From assembly GCF_900101545.1 (NCBI RefSeq), contig NZ_FMZU01000026.1, forward strand, positions 1 to 64,000: a stretch of 64,000 nt of DNA, given 5' to 3'. The DNA is from Variovorax sp. CF079. GTDB lineage: Bacteria > Pseudomonadota > Gammaproteobacteria > Burkholderiales > Burkholderiaceae_C. This document shows positions 1 through 9,205 of the stretch, one piece after another. The stretch's first letter is position 1; every line of letters begins with the position of its first letter. The notes beneath the pieces were generated by a model. It saw nothing but the letters and a program-made list of their open reading frames with translations, did not search any database and had not been told where the DNA came from. A program made the translations under genes and the position numbers.

Positions 1-82
1 GTGTACCCTTTCTGTACCTCTGCGGCCGTGCTTCGCACGATCATGAGCGCCCCCAGTCGTCGCGCTCCTGCACGTCATCAAT

Positions 83-598
83 CTAATCGCGCAGAGTGAA
101 CACCACCGACAGGTACGTGACGGGCTGCGTGCCGATCGCCTCGATACCATGCAGCGCGCAGGCTTCGAAGAGCAGCGAGTCCCCCGCGCCGAGCTCCACC
201 ACCTTCGCCCCATAGCGGTATCGCACCTCGCCCGAGAGCAGGTACAGGAACTTCAGTCCGGGGTGCTGGAAGGTCACGTAAGGCTCGGCCCCCGGCAGCA
301 GCGTCACCAGGTAGGGCTCCACGAACAGGTTGCCCGACAGCAGATGCCCCAGCAACTCGTATCGGTAGTCGGCCACGGCACCGACCCGGTCCACCTGGAT
401 CCCGTGCCCCGCCCGCACGTGGCTGAAGTCCGTGCGGCTGGGCTGGTCGCCGAAGAAGCGCGAGATGCCGCAGCGCGCAGCCAGCTCACCACCTGAGGCC
501 CCAGCCGCCATGCGCAGGGCGCGCACCTGGCTCCCGAGCAGGGAGGCAGGCCTGCTGCGCGCGGGCGGCCCCTCGCGCAGCGGCTGGATGCGCGTCAC
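83..598 (-). CDS. XRE-type regulator with cupin domain, HTH partly deleted
   Basis: 171 residues. The C-terminal ~100 residues form a cupin fold (PYVTFQHPGLKFLYLLSGEV, later GDSLLFEACALHGIEAIG), the usual effector domain of HTH/cupin regulators. The N-terminus starts a normal XRE helix-turn-helix (SQVRALRMAAG, ELAARCGIS) but jumps from GIS straight to RFFGDQPSRTDF, which in relatives follows the recognition helix and the end of the HTH. About 30 residues, including the recognition helix, seem to be missing in frame. The protein may therefore no longer bind DNA. The family call is firm; loss of function is inference. Confidence 0.7.
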   Translation of the reverse strand: MTRIQPLREGPPARSRPASLLGSQVRALRMAAGASGGELAARCGISRFFGDQPSRTDFSHVRAGHGIQVDRVGAVADYRYELLGHLLSGNLFVEPYLVTLLPGAEPYVTFQHPGLKFLYLLSGEVRYRYGAKVVELGAGDSLLFEACALHGIEAIGTQPVTYLSVVFTLRD

Positions 599-795
599 CG
601 ATGCCGGCAGCCGCAGGGGTCGGGCGTGTGGGTGTACGGGCGCGCGCCGGTGCGCATGGCGGCGGCCTCAGTACGCTGCGGCTACGACAGCGGCTAAGGA
701 AGAAACCATCGGGCCTGTTCTATGCGTAGCGTCGCCATTGCGCAGCACATCGGGCTGCAGAGCGCATGGCTGCTGGGTTCGAACAAGCGCTCCGC

Positions 796-938
796 GTTCG
801 GCATGCCGAACAGCCCGATCATCGAGTCGTGCAACGCATCGCAGCTGCGGCTCCCCAGGTCAACGTTCCGCAGTCTTGTTCGGCGTGCCGAACACCCAGG
901 AATCTGCATCGATGGATCAAACGTTCGGCACGCCGAAC
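796..938. repeat. Three copies of palindrome GTTCGGCRYGCCGAAC
   Basis: Sixteen-base palindromes lie at 796-811 (GTTCGGCATGCCGAAC), 878-893 (centre GT) and 923-938 (centre AC). A fourth copy is at 7109-7124. The 923-938 copy lies 16 bases past the terminator of the lipoprotein gene on the minus strand. They could be protein-binding sites or REP-like intergenic elements. Confidence 0.75.
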
Positions 939-954
939 ACGACACGCGCACAGC

Positions 955-989
955 TCAAAAACAAGAAAGCCGGCAGCATCGCTGCCGGC
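955..989 (-). terminator. Rho-independent terminator of the lipoprotein gene
   Basis: A perfect 9-bp stem (GCCGGCAGC / GCTGCCGGC) with a 3-base loop is followed on the minus strand by a T-rich tract. It sits 30 bases after the stop codon of the minus-strand gene at 1019-3592. Confidence 0.85.
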
Positions 990-1018
990 GCCTCGGGATC
1001 GGCGATGAACTCAGCGCG

Positions 1019-3592
1019 TCACGGCACGTTCGAAGCGTGCACCGCGAACGGCTTGAACGGCAGGGCCAGCTTGCCAGCGTACTCGCCAGTGGATGCCAGC
1101 GTGGGGCAGACACCGGGCGCGGAACAGAAGTTGGTGTCGGGGTAGATCAGGTCACCGAACCGGTAGTTGTCGATGCTCTGGCCGCTGTAGTTCGCCACGC
1201 TGACGATATTGCCCCGCGTGGAGTAGTTGTCGGACATCGTCACCATGATCGGGTCGACGCGCGAGTCCTCCATGGTACGCAGGATGGTGCCGCTATTGCC
1301 GTCGTCGGCAAACTTGAGCCAACCCCACTTGCGATTGGCCCGATCGGTGAAGATCAGCATCGTGTTGATGGCATCGTCCTGGCTCGGGTAGTCCTTGGCC
1401 GCGGCGAGGTGCGTGATGTTGCTGCCCAGGCCCGTCACCACGCCGACTTCTGCGATCTCGGCGGGCGTGCCGACCGCCGGCTTGGGGCCCTGCACGTACT
1501 GCCCCAGCGAGTACATATGCACCTTGCCGTTCTCGGTGGCGACCCAGGCGCGTGGATAGCGCGGCACGGTCTTCCAGTACGGGCTGTCCGGCGAGATGCG
1601 CTCGCGGTCGTCCTTGCTCCAGTAGCTGTAGGTCGAGGTCGTCAGGATGCTTGTGGGCTTGTCGGCCAGCGTGATCGTCTTGATGATCGTAGGCGTGGCC
1701 TGTGGGCGATCTGCCAGCAGGTAGGGCCACTGGTTGGCGGCGAGCCCGACGTTCTGCGTTTCCAGGTTGCTCGCAGCGCTGCCCAGGTACATGTCATTCG
1801 TGTACTTGAAGAGCGGGCCGAGGTCGAGAAAGGCCAGGGTCTTCTCCGACTTCGAGGCCACCACCGCCACGCCGCCCTTGGCGTACTTCTCGTAGTACTC
1901 GCCGCCCGGCAGGAGCTTCGCCCGGTTGTCGGCCATCGGCGAGGCTTCCTTTGCCATGCCCGACAAGCCACCGTTGCCGGTGTACACGACAGCCGCATAC
2001 GGGTGCATGCCGGTCGTCACCTTGATGGATGTCGGGGCCTTCATGTTGGCGGGCAGATCGACGTAGCCGAGCACCTTCATGAAGATGTAGTTGCCCTGGT
2101 TGAAGAAGCCGGGGTGGACCATGTCCATCCAGTCGTGCCACCAGTCGTACTTGGGACCATTGAGCGTACAGCCCTGGCAGCTGCCACCGAGCGAGATCAC
2201 AGCGACCTGGCCCTTGTGGCTGATGGTGTCCCACACGGTGACGAAGGCGAACTCGCCGCCCCCGGTCACGGAAATGGCGGTCGGCACCTTGCCGATGGCC
2301 AGCTTGACGCTGGCACGGTTCTGCGCAGTGAACGTGCCGACGGTGAAGATCGTTGCCGGCTTCGTCGGGCTGCCCTGTGTCGCAATCAGCGAGAGGCGCG
2401 TCGAGGGGCTGTCCGCGGCGTTCTCGCCGCGATCTTCGACGATGGGCAGGTCTGCCGGGTCGTTCGGCGACAGCACGCCTGCGGCGTAGTAGGCATCGAT
2501 CGACGTGGGCAGTATTCGCCGGTCTTGCCACAGCAACTGCGGGCGCTGCATGAAGGTCACCCGGTCGGTCGCCTGCGACTGGAACCACGCGACCGAGTTC
2601 GACAACGAGCTCCCACTGGCGGGCGTGCCGATCGCTGCGCCATGGATGCTCACGTACAGGTTGCTCGCGAAGGTGTTTTCCGCACCGAGCTGGTAGTAAA
2701 GATCATTGCCTGGGCCGTGGTTGATCGCGCCCACGTCGGCCCGCAGAGGAAGCGTGTTGACGCCGGTCCTGGCCGCCGCCGGCCCGAATCGGTACGCCAC
2801 GCCCTCGGACTGGCCGAACTTGTAGGCGATGTTGTCGTAGGCATTCGCAACGATGGCGCCGGAACTGTCCACCACGTCGCCGGCGATGGGTGAAGGCGCG
2901 GGAGCAGGCGCGGGGGCCGGAGCCGGAGCCGGAGCCGGAGCGGGAGCGGGAGTGGGAGTGGGAGCGGGAGCAGGCGCAGGTGCAGGCGCAGGACCGGCCG
3001 ACACACATGATTTCGCCGTCATGAACGCGGGATCGCCACCAAAGAACGTGTTCGTGCACGCTGCCGTTCCAGTGACCGACTTGGTGATCCAGCGCGAGTC
3101 GGCGCCGTACTTCACCAATGTGGGGGCGGGCACGGTGAATGAGGAATCTTCCTTGGCGAGCCAGGTTCCCGCGGCAGGGGCGGTGGGAGGGGGCGGAGCA
3201 GGCGGGGCTTGCACATAGCACGCCTTCGCCACGTACTCCAGCGGGTCGCGGCCGAAGGTTGCGTTGTTGCAGACCACGGTGCCGGCGAGCATCTTGCTCG
3301 TCCAGGCCGAATTCGCGCCGTATTGCACCTCCGTCAACGAGGCCAGGTTGAACGCCTGGCCTTCGTTGGCGACCTTGACCCAACTTGAGTCGAGCTTGCT
3401 GAGCTCTGCCTCCTTGTCTGCGGCGGGCTCGACTGCCGATGCAGCCGTCGATGCAGCCGGCGAAGCCGTCGACGCATCGGTGCTTTGAGGGAGAGCGAAG
3501 CTGCCGCCTGGGCCGCTTCCGCCCCCACCGCAGCCCGCGAGTGCACCTGCTGCAACAAAAAGCAGAAGCGCGCTTTTGCTGATCTTTTTCAC
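1019..3592 (-). CDS. Large surface lipoprotein with Pro-Ala linker
   Basis: 857 residues; function unknown. The N-terminus is a lipoprotein signal (MKKISKSALLLF..., lipobox LAGC followed by a Gly run), so it is probably anchored in the outer membrane. Two related ~50-residue modules follow (each with SxW, YGANSAW or YGADSRW, a Cys pair and FGxDP), then a Pro-Ala repeat linker of about 40 residues, then a ~600-residue C-terminal region of beta-propeller appearance (many Gly/Asp turns, inference). I chose the GTG at 3592 because AGGAG lies 7 bases upstream; a TTG six codons earlier is less likely. A hairpin terminator follows. Confidence 0.75.
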   Translation of the reverse strand: MKKISKSALLLFVAAGALAGCGGGGSGPGGSFALPQSTDASTASPAASTAASAVEPAADKEAELSKLDSSWVKVANEGQAFNLASLTEVQYGANSAWTSKMLAGTVVCNNATFGRDPLEYVAKACYVQAPPAPPPPTAPAAGTWLAKEDSSFTVPAPTLVKYGADSRWITKSVTGTAACTNTFFGGDPAFMTAKSCVSAGPAPAPAPAPAPTPTPAPAPAPAPAPAPAPAPAPSPIAGDVVDSSGAIVANAYDNIAYKFGQSEGVAYRFGPAAARTGVNTLPLRADVGAINHGPGNDLYYQLGAENTFASNLYVSIHGAAIGTPASGSSLSNSVAWFQSQATDRVTFMQRPQLLWQDRRILPTSIDAYYAAGVLSPNDPADLPIVEDRGENAADSPSTRLSLIATQGSPTKPATIFTVGTFTAQNRASVKLAIGKVPTAISVTGGGEFAFVTVWDTISHKGQVAVISLGGSCQGCTLNGPKYDWWHDWMDMVHPGFFNQGNYIFMKVLGYVDLPANMKAPTSIKVTTGMHPYAAVVYTGNGGLSGMAKEASPMADNRAKLLPGGEYYEKYAKGGVAVVASKSEKTLAFLDLGPLFKYTNDMYLGSAASNLETQNVGLAANQWPYLLADRPQATPTIIKTITLADKPTSILTTSTYSYWSKDDRERISPDSPYWKTVPRYPRAWVATENGKVHMYSLGQYVQGPKPAVGTPAEIAEVGVVTGLGSNITHLAAAKDYPSQDDAINTMLIFTDRANRKWGWLKFADDGNSGTILRTMEDSRVDPIMVTMSDNYSTRGNIVSVANYSGQSIDNYRFGDLIYPDTNFCSAPGVCPTLASTGEYAGKLALPFKPFAVHASNVP

Positions 3593-5307
3593 ACTGAATC
3601 TCCTGGTCAACCTGTAATCGAGACAAAAGAAGTCCCCTGCGCCTCCAAAGGGCGCAAAGAAAATGGGTAGAGAAACTGCTGGAACGGGAAGGGCTGATCG
3701 CCGCGTGGGCTAGAGGGATGTGGCACGTTGTCCGTGCTCGACCCTGTACGTGGTGTGGGGCCTGAGGCCGCCGGACATCGAACCCAACTGGACCGCGGCG
3801 ACAGCCTTATCGTTCTTCAAGAGAACGCCCACGTGTCGCCTTTCCTCTTCGCGGTGCCACTGCGATTCGATCGTCAGAGCTGCAACCGATTTGTCATCGG
3901 TTCTTTTGAGTACTTAGGTAAGCTGCATGCGCTGCGCGTCGTCGCCGCAGTCCGCTGCGACAGAAGCCTTCATAGTGTTGCCTTCTATTGTTTCAATAGA
4001 TGTCTGGACTGATGTTATTGTCGGCTCACCGATCTCTTTCGCGCCAAATCAAAGGCTCAAAGACAGGCACAACTTCACGTCGTGGCCGCGCGATATCGAA
4101 TAACGGCTCTATGAAGCCATTCGAATTAACAACTTAGTTCGAAGACGTTGCGGCTCTTCCACGCGATCAACGAATACTTAATTCAGATTAAGCTGAAAGA
4201 ACCAGAGTCTTGAAAGAATGCGATCAATTCAAGGTGAACCGCCCAAGGCTGGCCGAGGCATTCATTGAGCTCTCGGTGCGCAACGACAACGTGTTTGGCC
4301 GAAGCGATCAATGGACTCGGCAGGGCCGAGTCGATTCATCGACTTGAATCCCGGAAGACCAGGGAAGCGATGGACGTGGCCACGCTGGAGCGCATCCTCT
4401 AGAAGGAGGGTTCCCGGTCAACGCGAGTTGAACCACGCTCGCGACCAGTCCGGGGGTGGTCGCGCAAGCCGCTCAACGAGAAGCAATGGCCGAGGAGAAA
4501 GAGATGTGACCCTGCATGTGCCGTTATTGGTGCCGTACGCTCGCCAGAATCCGTGCCGATGACGTGGAGCACGTCCGCCTCGACGATCTGGCCGCGTACT
4601 ACCGTGCCTGGGGCATCGATCTTTCGTTCCCGCAGGGGCTTGATTTCGACCACGACCCGACGGACGCCCGCCGAAGTGGATGAACTGCGGCAGTAGTACC
4701 AGGCAGCCCTCACAAACGCAGGTGTGCCGGCGTTGGTGGTCCTGGCGGCCGACTGCAGCGACGGTGCGCATGTCAATGGCAAGCTGCAGGACACGAGCTC
4801 GCAAGCCCAAGATCCGGAACCGCTGGGCGTATGCGAACTACCTCAAGAAGAAACGCGCCGCGACGCGTAAAGGGAAATGAATGCAGACCAGTACAGGAAC
4901 GAGAACTATGTGAGGGCGGAGAGCAAGTCCGCCGAACGCCGGGCCATATGACGGCGAGAATGGTGTGCCACCCTCAAGGTCGCAGCAAGCCAGCCCCACC
5001 CACCCCCCTCTCTTCTCTCTCCTCTCTTCGGGCCAGCACGAGGCGAAGCGAGGCGGCCAGCAGTCTTGAGGCTGCGCCCGCGACCGGCCGCGTGCCGGAG
5101 GAAGGATTCGAAGCGCTCGGCGCCGGGCGTCCGCATCCACCTGATCGGCGATGCCCGCACCCTGGTGGCACAGGCCAGCAGGCGCTGTCGTTCCTTATGA
5201 CTCAGCACCACGCCGTGCCCGAGGTTGCCGGCAGCCCGCAAGGGCGCCGAAGCTCCCGGCACCTCGCATCGGCGCACCGGACGACCACGAGGCACTACAT
5301 TTCCCGG
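3593..5307. other. No confident gene; possible degraded coding remnants
   Basis: About 1.7 kb without a credible intact gene. The part around 3950-4210 is more AT-rich than its surroundings. A short stretch near 4540-4680 on the plus strand reads like protein (DDVEHVRLDDLAAYYRAWGI) but is open only briefly and matches nothing I recognise. It may be a recombination scar. Confidence 0.4.
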
Positions 5308-6447
5308 GTGTCTACCGCCGCTCCCACCTTGTTCGACTACGCTCGCTTCGTCGAGGATCTGAAACGCCGCATCGACGGTGCGCGGCTTTCGGCCGCGCGC
5401 GCCGTCAACCGCGAGCTGGTGGCTCTGTACTGGGACATCGGGCAAGCCATCCGCGAACAGCAGGCACGCCGGGGATGGGGCGACGCGGTGGCCGATCGGC
5501 TGGCGCGCGATCTCAAGGCGTCCTTCCCCGGGACGACTGGCTTTTAAGCGGCGAGCCTCTGGCGCATGCGCCAGTTTCACGAGACCTACACCGCGCCGGA
5601 GTTTCTCGCACAGCTTGTGCGAGAAAGAGAGCGCGCTACCAAACGCATCCAAGGTCCCAAGGCGCTGACGGCCGTCGACCATCGTCAACTCGCACAGGCG
5701 GTGCGAGAAATGGTGGAGGCGGTGCCCTGGGGCCACCATGTCAACCTGCTCTCCAAGCTCGACGATGCTGCGCAGCGGCTCTTCTACCTGAAGGCCACCG
5801 CGCGCTTCGGCTGGAGCCGCAACGTGCTGCTCAACCAGATCAAGGCGCAGGCCTACGAGCGGTCGTTGGCACAAGGCAAGGTGCACAACTTCGCGCTGGC
5901 GCTACCCGAGCATTTTGCCGAGCAGGCCGAGGAGGCGCTCAAGAGCAGCTACAACCTGGAATTCCTTGGCATCCGGCGCGAGATCAAGGAGCGCGAGCTG
6001 GAGGACCACCTGATCGACAAGCTGCGCGACTTTATCCTCGAGCTGGGCTACGGCTTCTGCTTCGTCGGGCGCCAGTATCGACTCTCGCTCGGGCGCAAGG
6101 AGTACTTCATCGACCTGCTCTTCTATCACCGCTTCCTCAAGGCGCTGGTGGCGATCGAACTGAAGATCGGGCCCTTCGAGCCGGAGCTCGCCGGCAAGAT
6201 GGATTTCTATCTCAACCTCCTCAACGAGAAGGAGCGCGCGCCGGACGATGCGCCATCCATCGGGATCATCCTGTGCGCCGAGAAGGACAACCTCGAAGTG
6301 GAGTTCGCACTGAAGAGCAAGTCGAACCCGATCGGCGTGGCCGAGTACCACCTCCAGGGCAAGCTGCCGGCCGAGATGAAGGGAAAGCTGCCCTCCGCGC
6401 GCCAGCTTCAGGAAGTAGTGCGGGCCGTCTACCCCCGATTGGGTTGA
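5308..6447 (+). pseudogene. YhcG/DUF1016 PD-(D/E)XK nuclease, broken by one stop
   Basis: Reading from GTG 5308 gives a full-length (~380-residue) DUF1016/YhcG protein, except for TAA at 5545-5547 (codon 80). The frame is unchanged across the stop: the N-terminal domain ends ...FPGTTGF, then stop, then AASLWRMRQFHETY. Relatives have Ser at this point, so TCA to TAA is the simplest lesion. The C-terminal nuclease core is intact, with FIDLLFYHR and AIELKIG giving the D...ExK metal site. An internal ATG at 5566 could express the C-terminal domain alone. YhcG proteins are linked to mobile elements and restriction-like systems. Confidence 0.85.
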
Positions 6448-6786
6448 GCCGCAAACGCAACGCAAGCACGCGTGAACCCATTTGGATCGACTGGGGATTC
6501 GGGTCCACGATGAATGATGTCGCGGCACACAAGGTCACGGGCTGCGCCGGCCAGTCGAATCGCTAGGCGCCCTTCAATCGTCGCGCCTCCGGAGCAAGAA
6601 CCTATCGTTCAGCCCGGCCGCGCAGCGGGACGCATCCGCGCAGACTCAGGATCTCTCGCGTTGCCAGCACACCTCCTCTCGAGCGGGCGGCCCAACTGAA
6701 GCAGCACGGCGAACACATCGGGCGCTATCGATGAATGCCCCGGCGATGGCAAGCAACTGGGAATCGATCGAAGCGGTGCGCCAGTT

Positions 6787-7089
6787 TCAGACCGATCGCC
6801 AGACGGTCTCTTCTTCGACCACGGTGACGAATCGCCGCGCCGAGAACCCCTGCGGATAGAGCGTCCGCACCGCGGCGTCAAGGTCCAGCTCGCCCACTTC
6901 GTCAAGCGCGCGCCCCGCGTCGGCAGGCAACAGCTGGTCCGGGTCGTGCAGCAGCGCCGCATCGTCGCGCAGCGCGATCAGCATCTCCTCGAGCGACACC
7001 TTCAGGAAGCCGGCGAAGCGCTGGTGGTCGCACTCGATGGCGGTGTCGACGATCCAGCCGTGCACCTCGGACACTGGCCCCGCCCTCAA
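6787..7089 (-). CDS. Hypothetical protein, 100 aa
   Basis: Acidic, protein-like sequence (ECDHQRFAGFLKVSLEEM, GELDLDAAVRTLYPQGF) with normal codon bias for the region; no family recognised. No clear ribosome site is visible, so the start at 7089 is uncertain. The palindrome and terminator copy at 7109-7172 lie just upstream. Confidence 0.45.
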   Translation of the reverse strand: MRAGPVSEVHGWIVDTAIECDHQRFAGFLKVSLEEMLIALRDDAALLHDPDQLLPADAGRALDEVGELDLDAAVRTLYPQGFSARRFVTVVEEETVWRSV

Positions 7090-7108
7090 AGCGACACAAG
7101 GACTCAGC

Positions 7109-7172
7109 GTTCGGCATGCCGAACACGGGACGAGAACGCAGGCGAGAAAAAGCCGACAGGATCGCTGCCGGC
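7109..7172 (-). repeat. Second copy of the palindrome plus terminator hairpin
   Basis: GTTCGGCATGCCGAAC at 7109-7124 is followed 27 bases on by a hairpin (7152-7172, GCCGACAG / CTGCCGGC arms) with a T tract on the minus strand. This repeats the arrangement at 923-989, including several bases between hairpin and palindrome. The hairpin would terminate the small minus-strand genes at 7474-7817. Confidence 0.65.
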
Positions 7173-7473
7173 TTCCAGATGGTCACGCTGTGAATTCAAT
7201 CTGTCTCGTCATCCTCCGCGCTTCGATTGGGGCGCCCAAGCACAACGGCGTCACGCCACCCGGCTACCCTCGAAGCAGAAACCCTCGATCAGATCTGCTT
7301 CATTCCTCGTGCAGGGAGTCGTCCCACAAGTCCGCGAAGCGCGGGTGTCGCATGCCGGCTCGGGTGATCGACGCGCCGATAGAGACGCAGCAGCTCGCGT
7401 CCGCATTTGATCCTGGATGGGACAGACCCTGCTGGTAGAGAGATCACCGACCGTACCAAGCGCCAAGGCGCAC

Positions 7474-7596
7474 TCATCCCTGCGGCGCCTTCTCTCGAGT
7501 CCCCAGCAAGCTTTCCAACATGGACATCTCGAACGATCCTCCAGTTTGGTCGAGATGCGTCGCTTTCAGCCGGATCGCGTAAAGGCTCGCACGCAT
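7474..7596 (-). CDS. Possible coupled 40-aa ORF
   Basis: ATG at 7596 overlaps the stop of the upstream 73-aa gene (TGATG), with GGAGG just before it, giving a 40-residue product (MRASLYAIRLKATHLDQTGG...). The coupling and ribosome site are the only support; no homology is recognised. Confidence 0.3.
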   Translation of the reverse strand: MRASLYAIRLKATHLDQTGGSFEMSMLESLLGTREKAPQG

Positions 7597-7817
7597 CACC
7601 CTCCAACTGGGGCTCCCCACGCCTCGCGTGCAATGTCGACAGGATTTCGCGTGCCACGGGTGGCATACAGCTCAAGGGCAAGGTCGGCGGTCTGCTCCAG
7701 GTCGGCGCATCCTTCTGCAAGCCGTTGCCACTCGGCGACGAACGCGCGTTGCCATTCCTGGGCATGTTTGGGGCGCGCGGCAGGCCCGCACGTCAGCGGC
7801 TCTGATTGCCAGTTCAT
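7596..7817 (-). CDS. Hypothetical protein, 73 aa
   Basis: Small protein starting MNWQSEPLTCGP with a strong ribosome site (GGAGGAAAC then ATG). Helical, with two Trp-containing segments (EWQRAFVAEWQRLAEG) and an acidic centre. No family recognised. The stop overlaps the next small ORF, suggesting a two-gene unit. Confidence 0.6.
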   Translation of the reverse strand: MNWQSEPLTCGPAARPKHAQEWQRAFVAEWQRLAEGCADLEQTADLALELYATRGTRNPVDIAREAWGAPVGG

Positions 7818-8176
7818 GTTTCCTCCTTCATTCAGGCGCAGCGGTTTAGAAAGGGCACCCGCGAGCACGCGCCCTCCGCTTCAATTCATCGTAGTCGCCC
7901 ATCAGCCGATCGAATGAAGATGACGGCCTCGGTCGTCACCAGCTGTGAACTTTGTAGCAGCGCACAGAGCCAGCCCCACAGGGACGAGATGCGAGGAGGC
8001 AACGCTCGATGGGAGTTTTTCACATCCTTACAGCCTTTGTGGTCCGTGGGCAGCACCCCTGGATGGACAGCTCAGGTCTTCGTCAGGGTTGGGCACTAGT
8101 ATGGCCAGGCAGTGCCTCCGGGGGCACATCGACCACTGCGCTCAAGCCCGCACTTCAGCTGGCAGCTCCCTCGTAG

Positions 8177-9067
8177 ATGAACAAGAACACACGCGGCACG
8201 ATCGAGATGACCACTGCCATGGTGATCTCTGGAACCCTCGGCTGGTTCGTTTTGCGCTCTGGACAGCCGATCATCGATCTGCTGTTCTGGCGCTGCGTGT
8301 TCGGCGCGGCCGCCCTGCTGGTCGTCTGCACGGCCATGGGCATGCTGCGCGGCAAACTCTCGATTCGCCTGTTCTGCTGGGCAGCGTTGGGAGGGGCGGC
8401 CATCGTCCTCAACTGGTTGCTGATCTTCGCTTCGTTCTCACGGGCATCGATCTCGATCGCGACCGCGGTCTACAACACGCAGCCCTTCATGCTGGTCGCG
8501 CTGAGCGCGCTCTTCTTTGGCGAACGCCTGACCGCGACCAAACTGACGTGGCTGGGCGTTGCCTTTGTCGGGGTGCTTCTCGTCGTCCAGGCGAAACCCG
8601 AGGCCAGCTACACCGGCACCGCGTATGTCTCCGGTGTCCTCATGGCACTCGGCGCGGCCTTCTTCTATGCGGTGGCCGCCATCATCACGAAGAAGCTCAG
8701 CGGCACGCCGCCGCACATGATTGCGCTCGCCCAGGTGTGCGTGGGCATCTTGATGATCGCGCCCTTTGCCAATCTCTCGGCGCTCACCGCCGATGGCCGG
8801 GTGTGGGGAAGCTATATCGTCATGGGCGTGGTCTACACCGGACTGGTGTTCGTGCTGCTCTACGGCGCGATACAGAAGCTGCCGACGCACGTGGCGGGCG
8901 CGCTGTCTTTCGTCTACCCCATCGTCGCGATCGGCGTGGACATGGTGGCCTTCGACCATCGACTGGAGCTGGTGCAAGGGGTCGGCGCCGCCGCGATCCT
9001 GACGGCCGCGGCGGGACTGAATCTCGGGTGGTCGCTCAAGAGATCGAAAGCGCCGGCCGTCGAGTGA
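8177..9067 (+). CDS. EamA-family (DMT) transporter
   Basis: 296 residues with ten hydrophobic segments in two homologous halves, the duplicated EamA/DMT layout (first half from TAMVISGTLGWFVL, second from YVSGVLMALGAAFFYAVAAI). Inner-membrane metabolite or drug exporter; substrate unknown. Length is typical. It stands alone, with no cotranscribed partner. No strong ribosome site at ATG 8177, but the first transmembrane helix begins at about residue 12, as expected. Confidence 0.85.
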   Translation: MNKNTRGTIEMTTAMVISGTLGWFVLRSGQPIIDLLFWRCVFGAAALLVVCTAMGMLRGKLSIRLFCWAALGGAAIVLNWLLIFASFSRASISIATAVYNTQPFMLVALSALFFGERLTATKLTWLGVAFVGVLLVVQAKPEASYTGTAYVSGVLMALGAAFFYAVAAIITKKLSGTPPHMIALAQVCVGILMIAPFANLSALTADGRVWGSYIVMGVVYTGLVFVLLYGAIQKLPTHVAGALSFVYPIVAIGVDMVAFDHRLELVQGVGAAAILTAAAGLNLGWSLKRSKAPAVE

Positions 9068-9205
9068 GGTAGGCCCCGCCGCGGATCTGGGGCCGACGGC
9101 AGGAGCGGCGCAACGCATCGTCGATGGCCCGGGAGGCGGCCGTACGCCAGGATGAAAAACCCCCAGCGGTTCGCCGGGCCCCACGGCGATTGCGGCTCAC
9201 TCTTC

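Noticed and set aside
722..2893. 723-codon plus-strand ORF opposite the lipoprotein gene
   Set aside because: It is a mirror frame of the minus-strand lipoprotein gene: Arg/His/Val-rich composition, no ribosome site and no recognisable domain.
2880..2990. CRISPR-like or satellite repeat
   Set aside because: The short GC-rich repeats encode the Pro-Ala linker of the lipoprotein in frame; there are no spacers.
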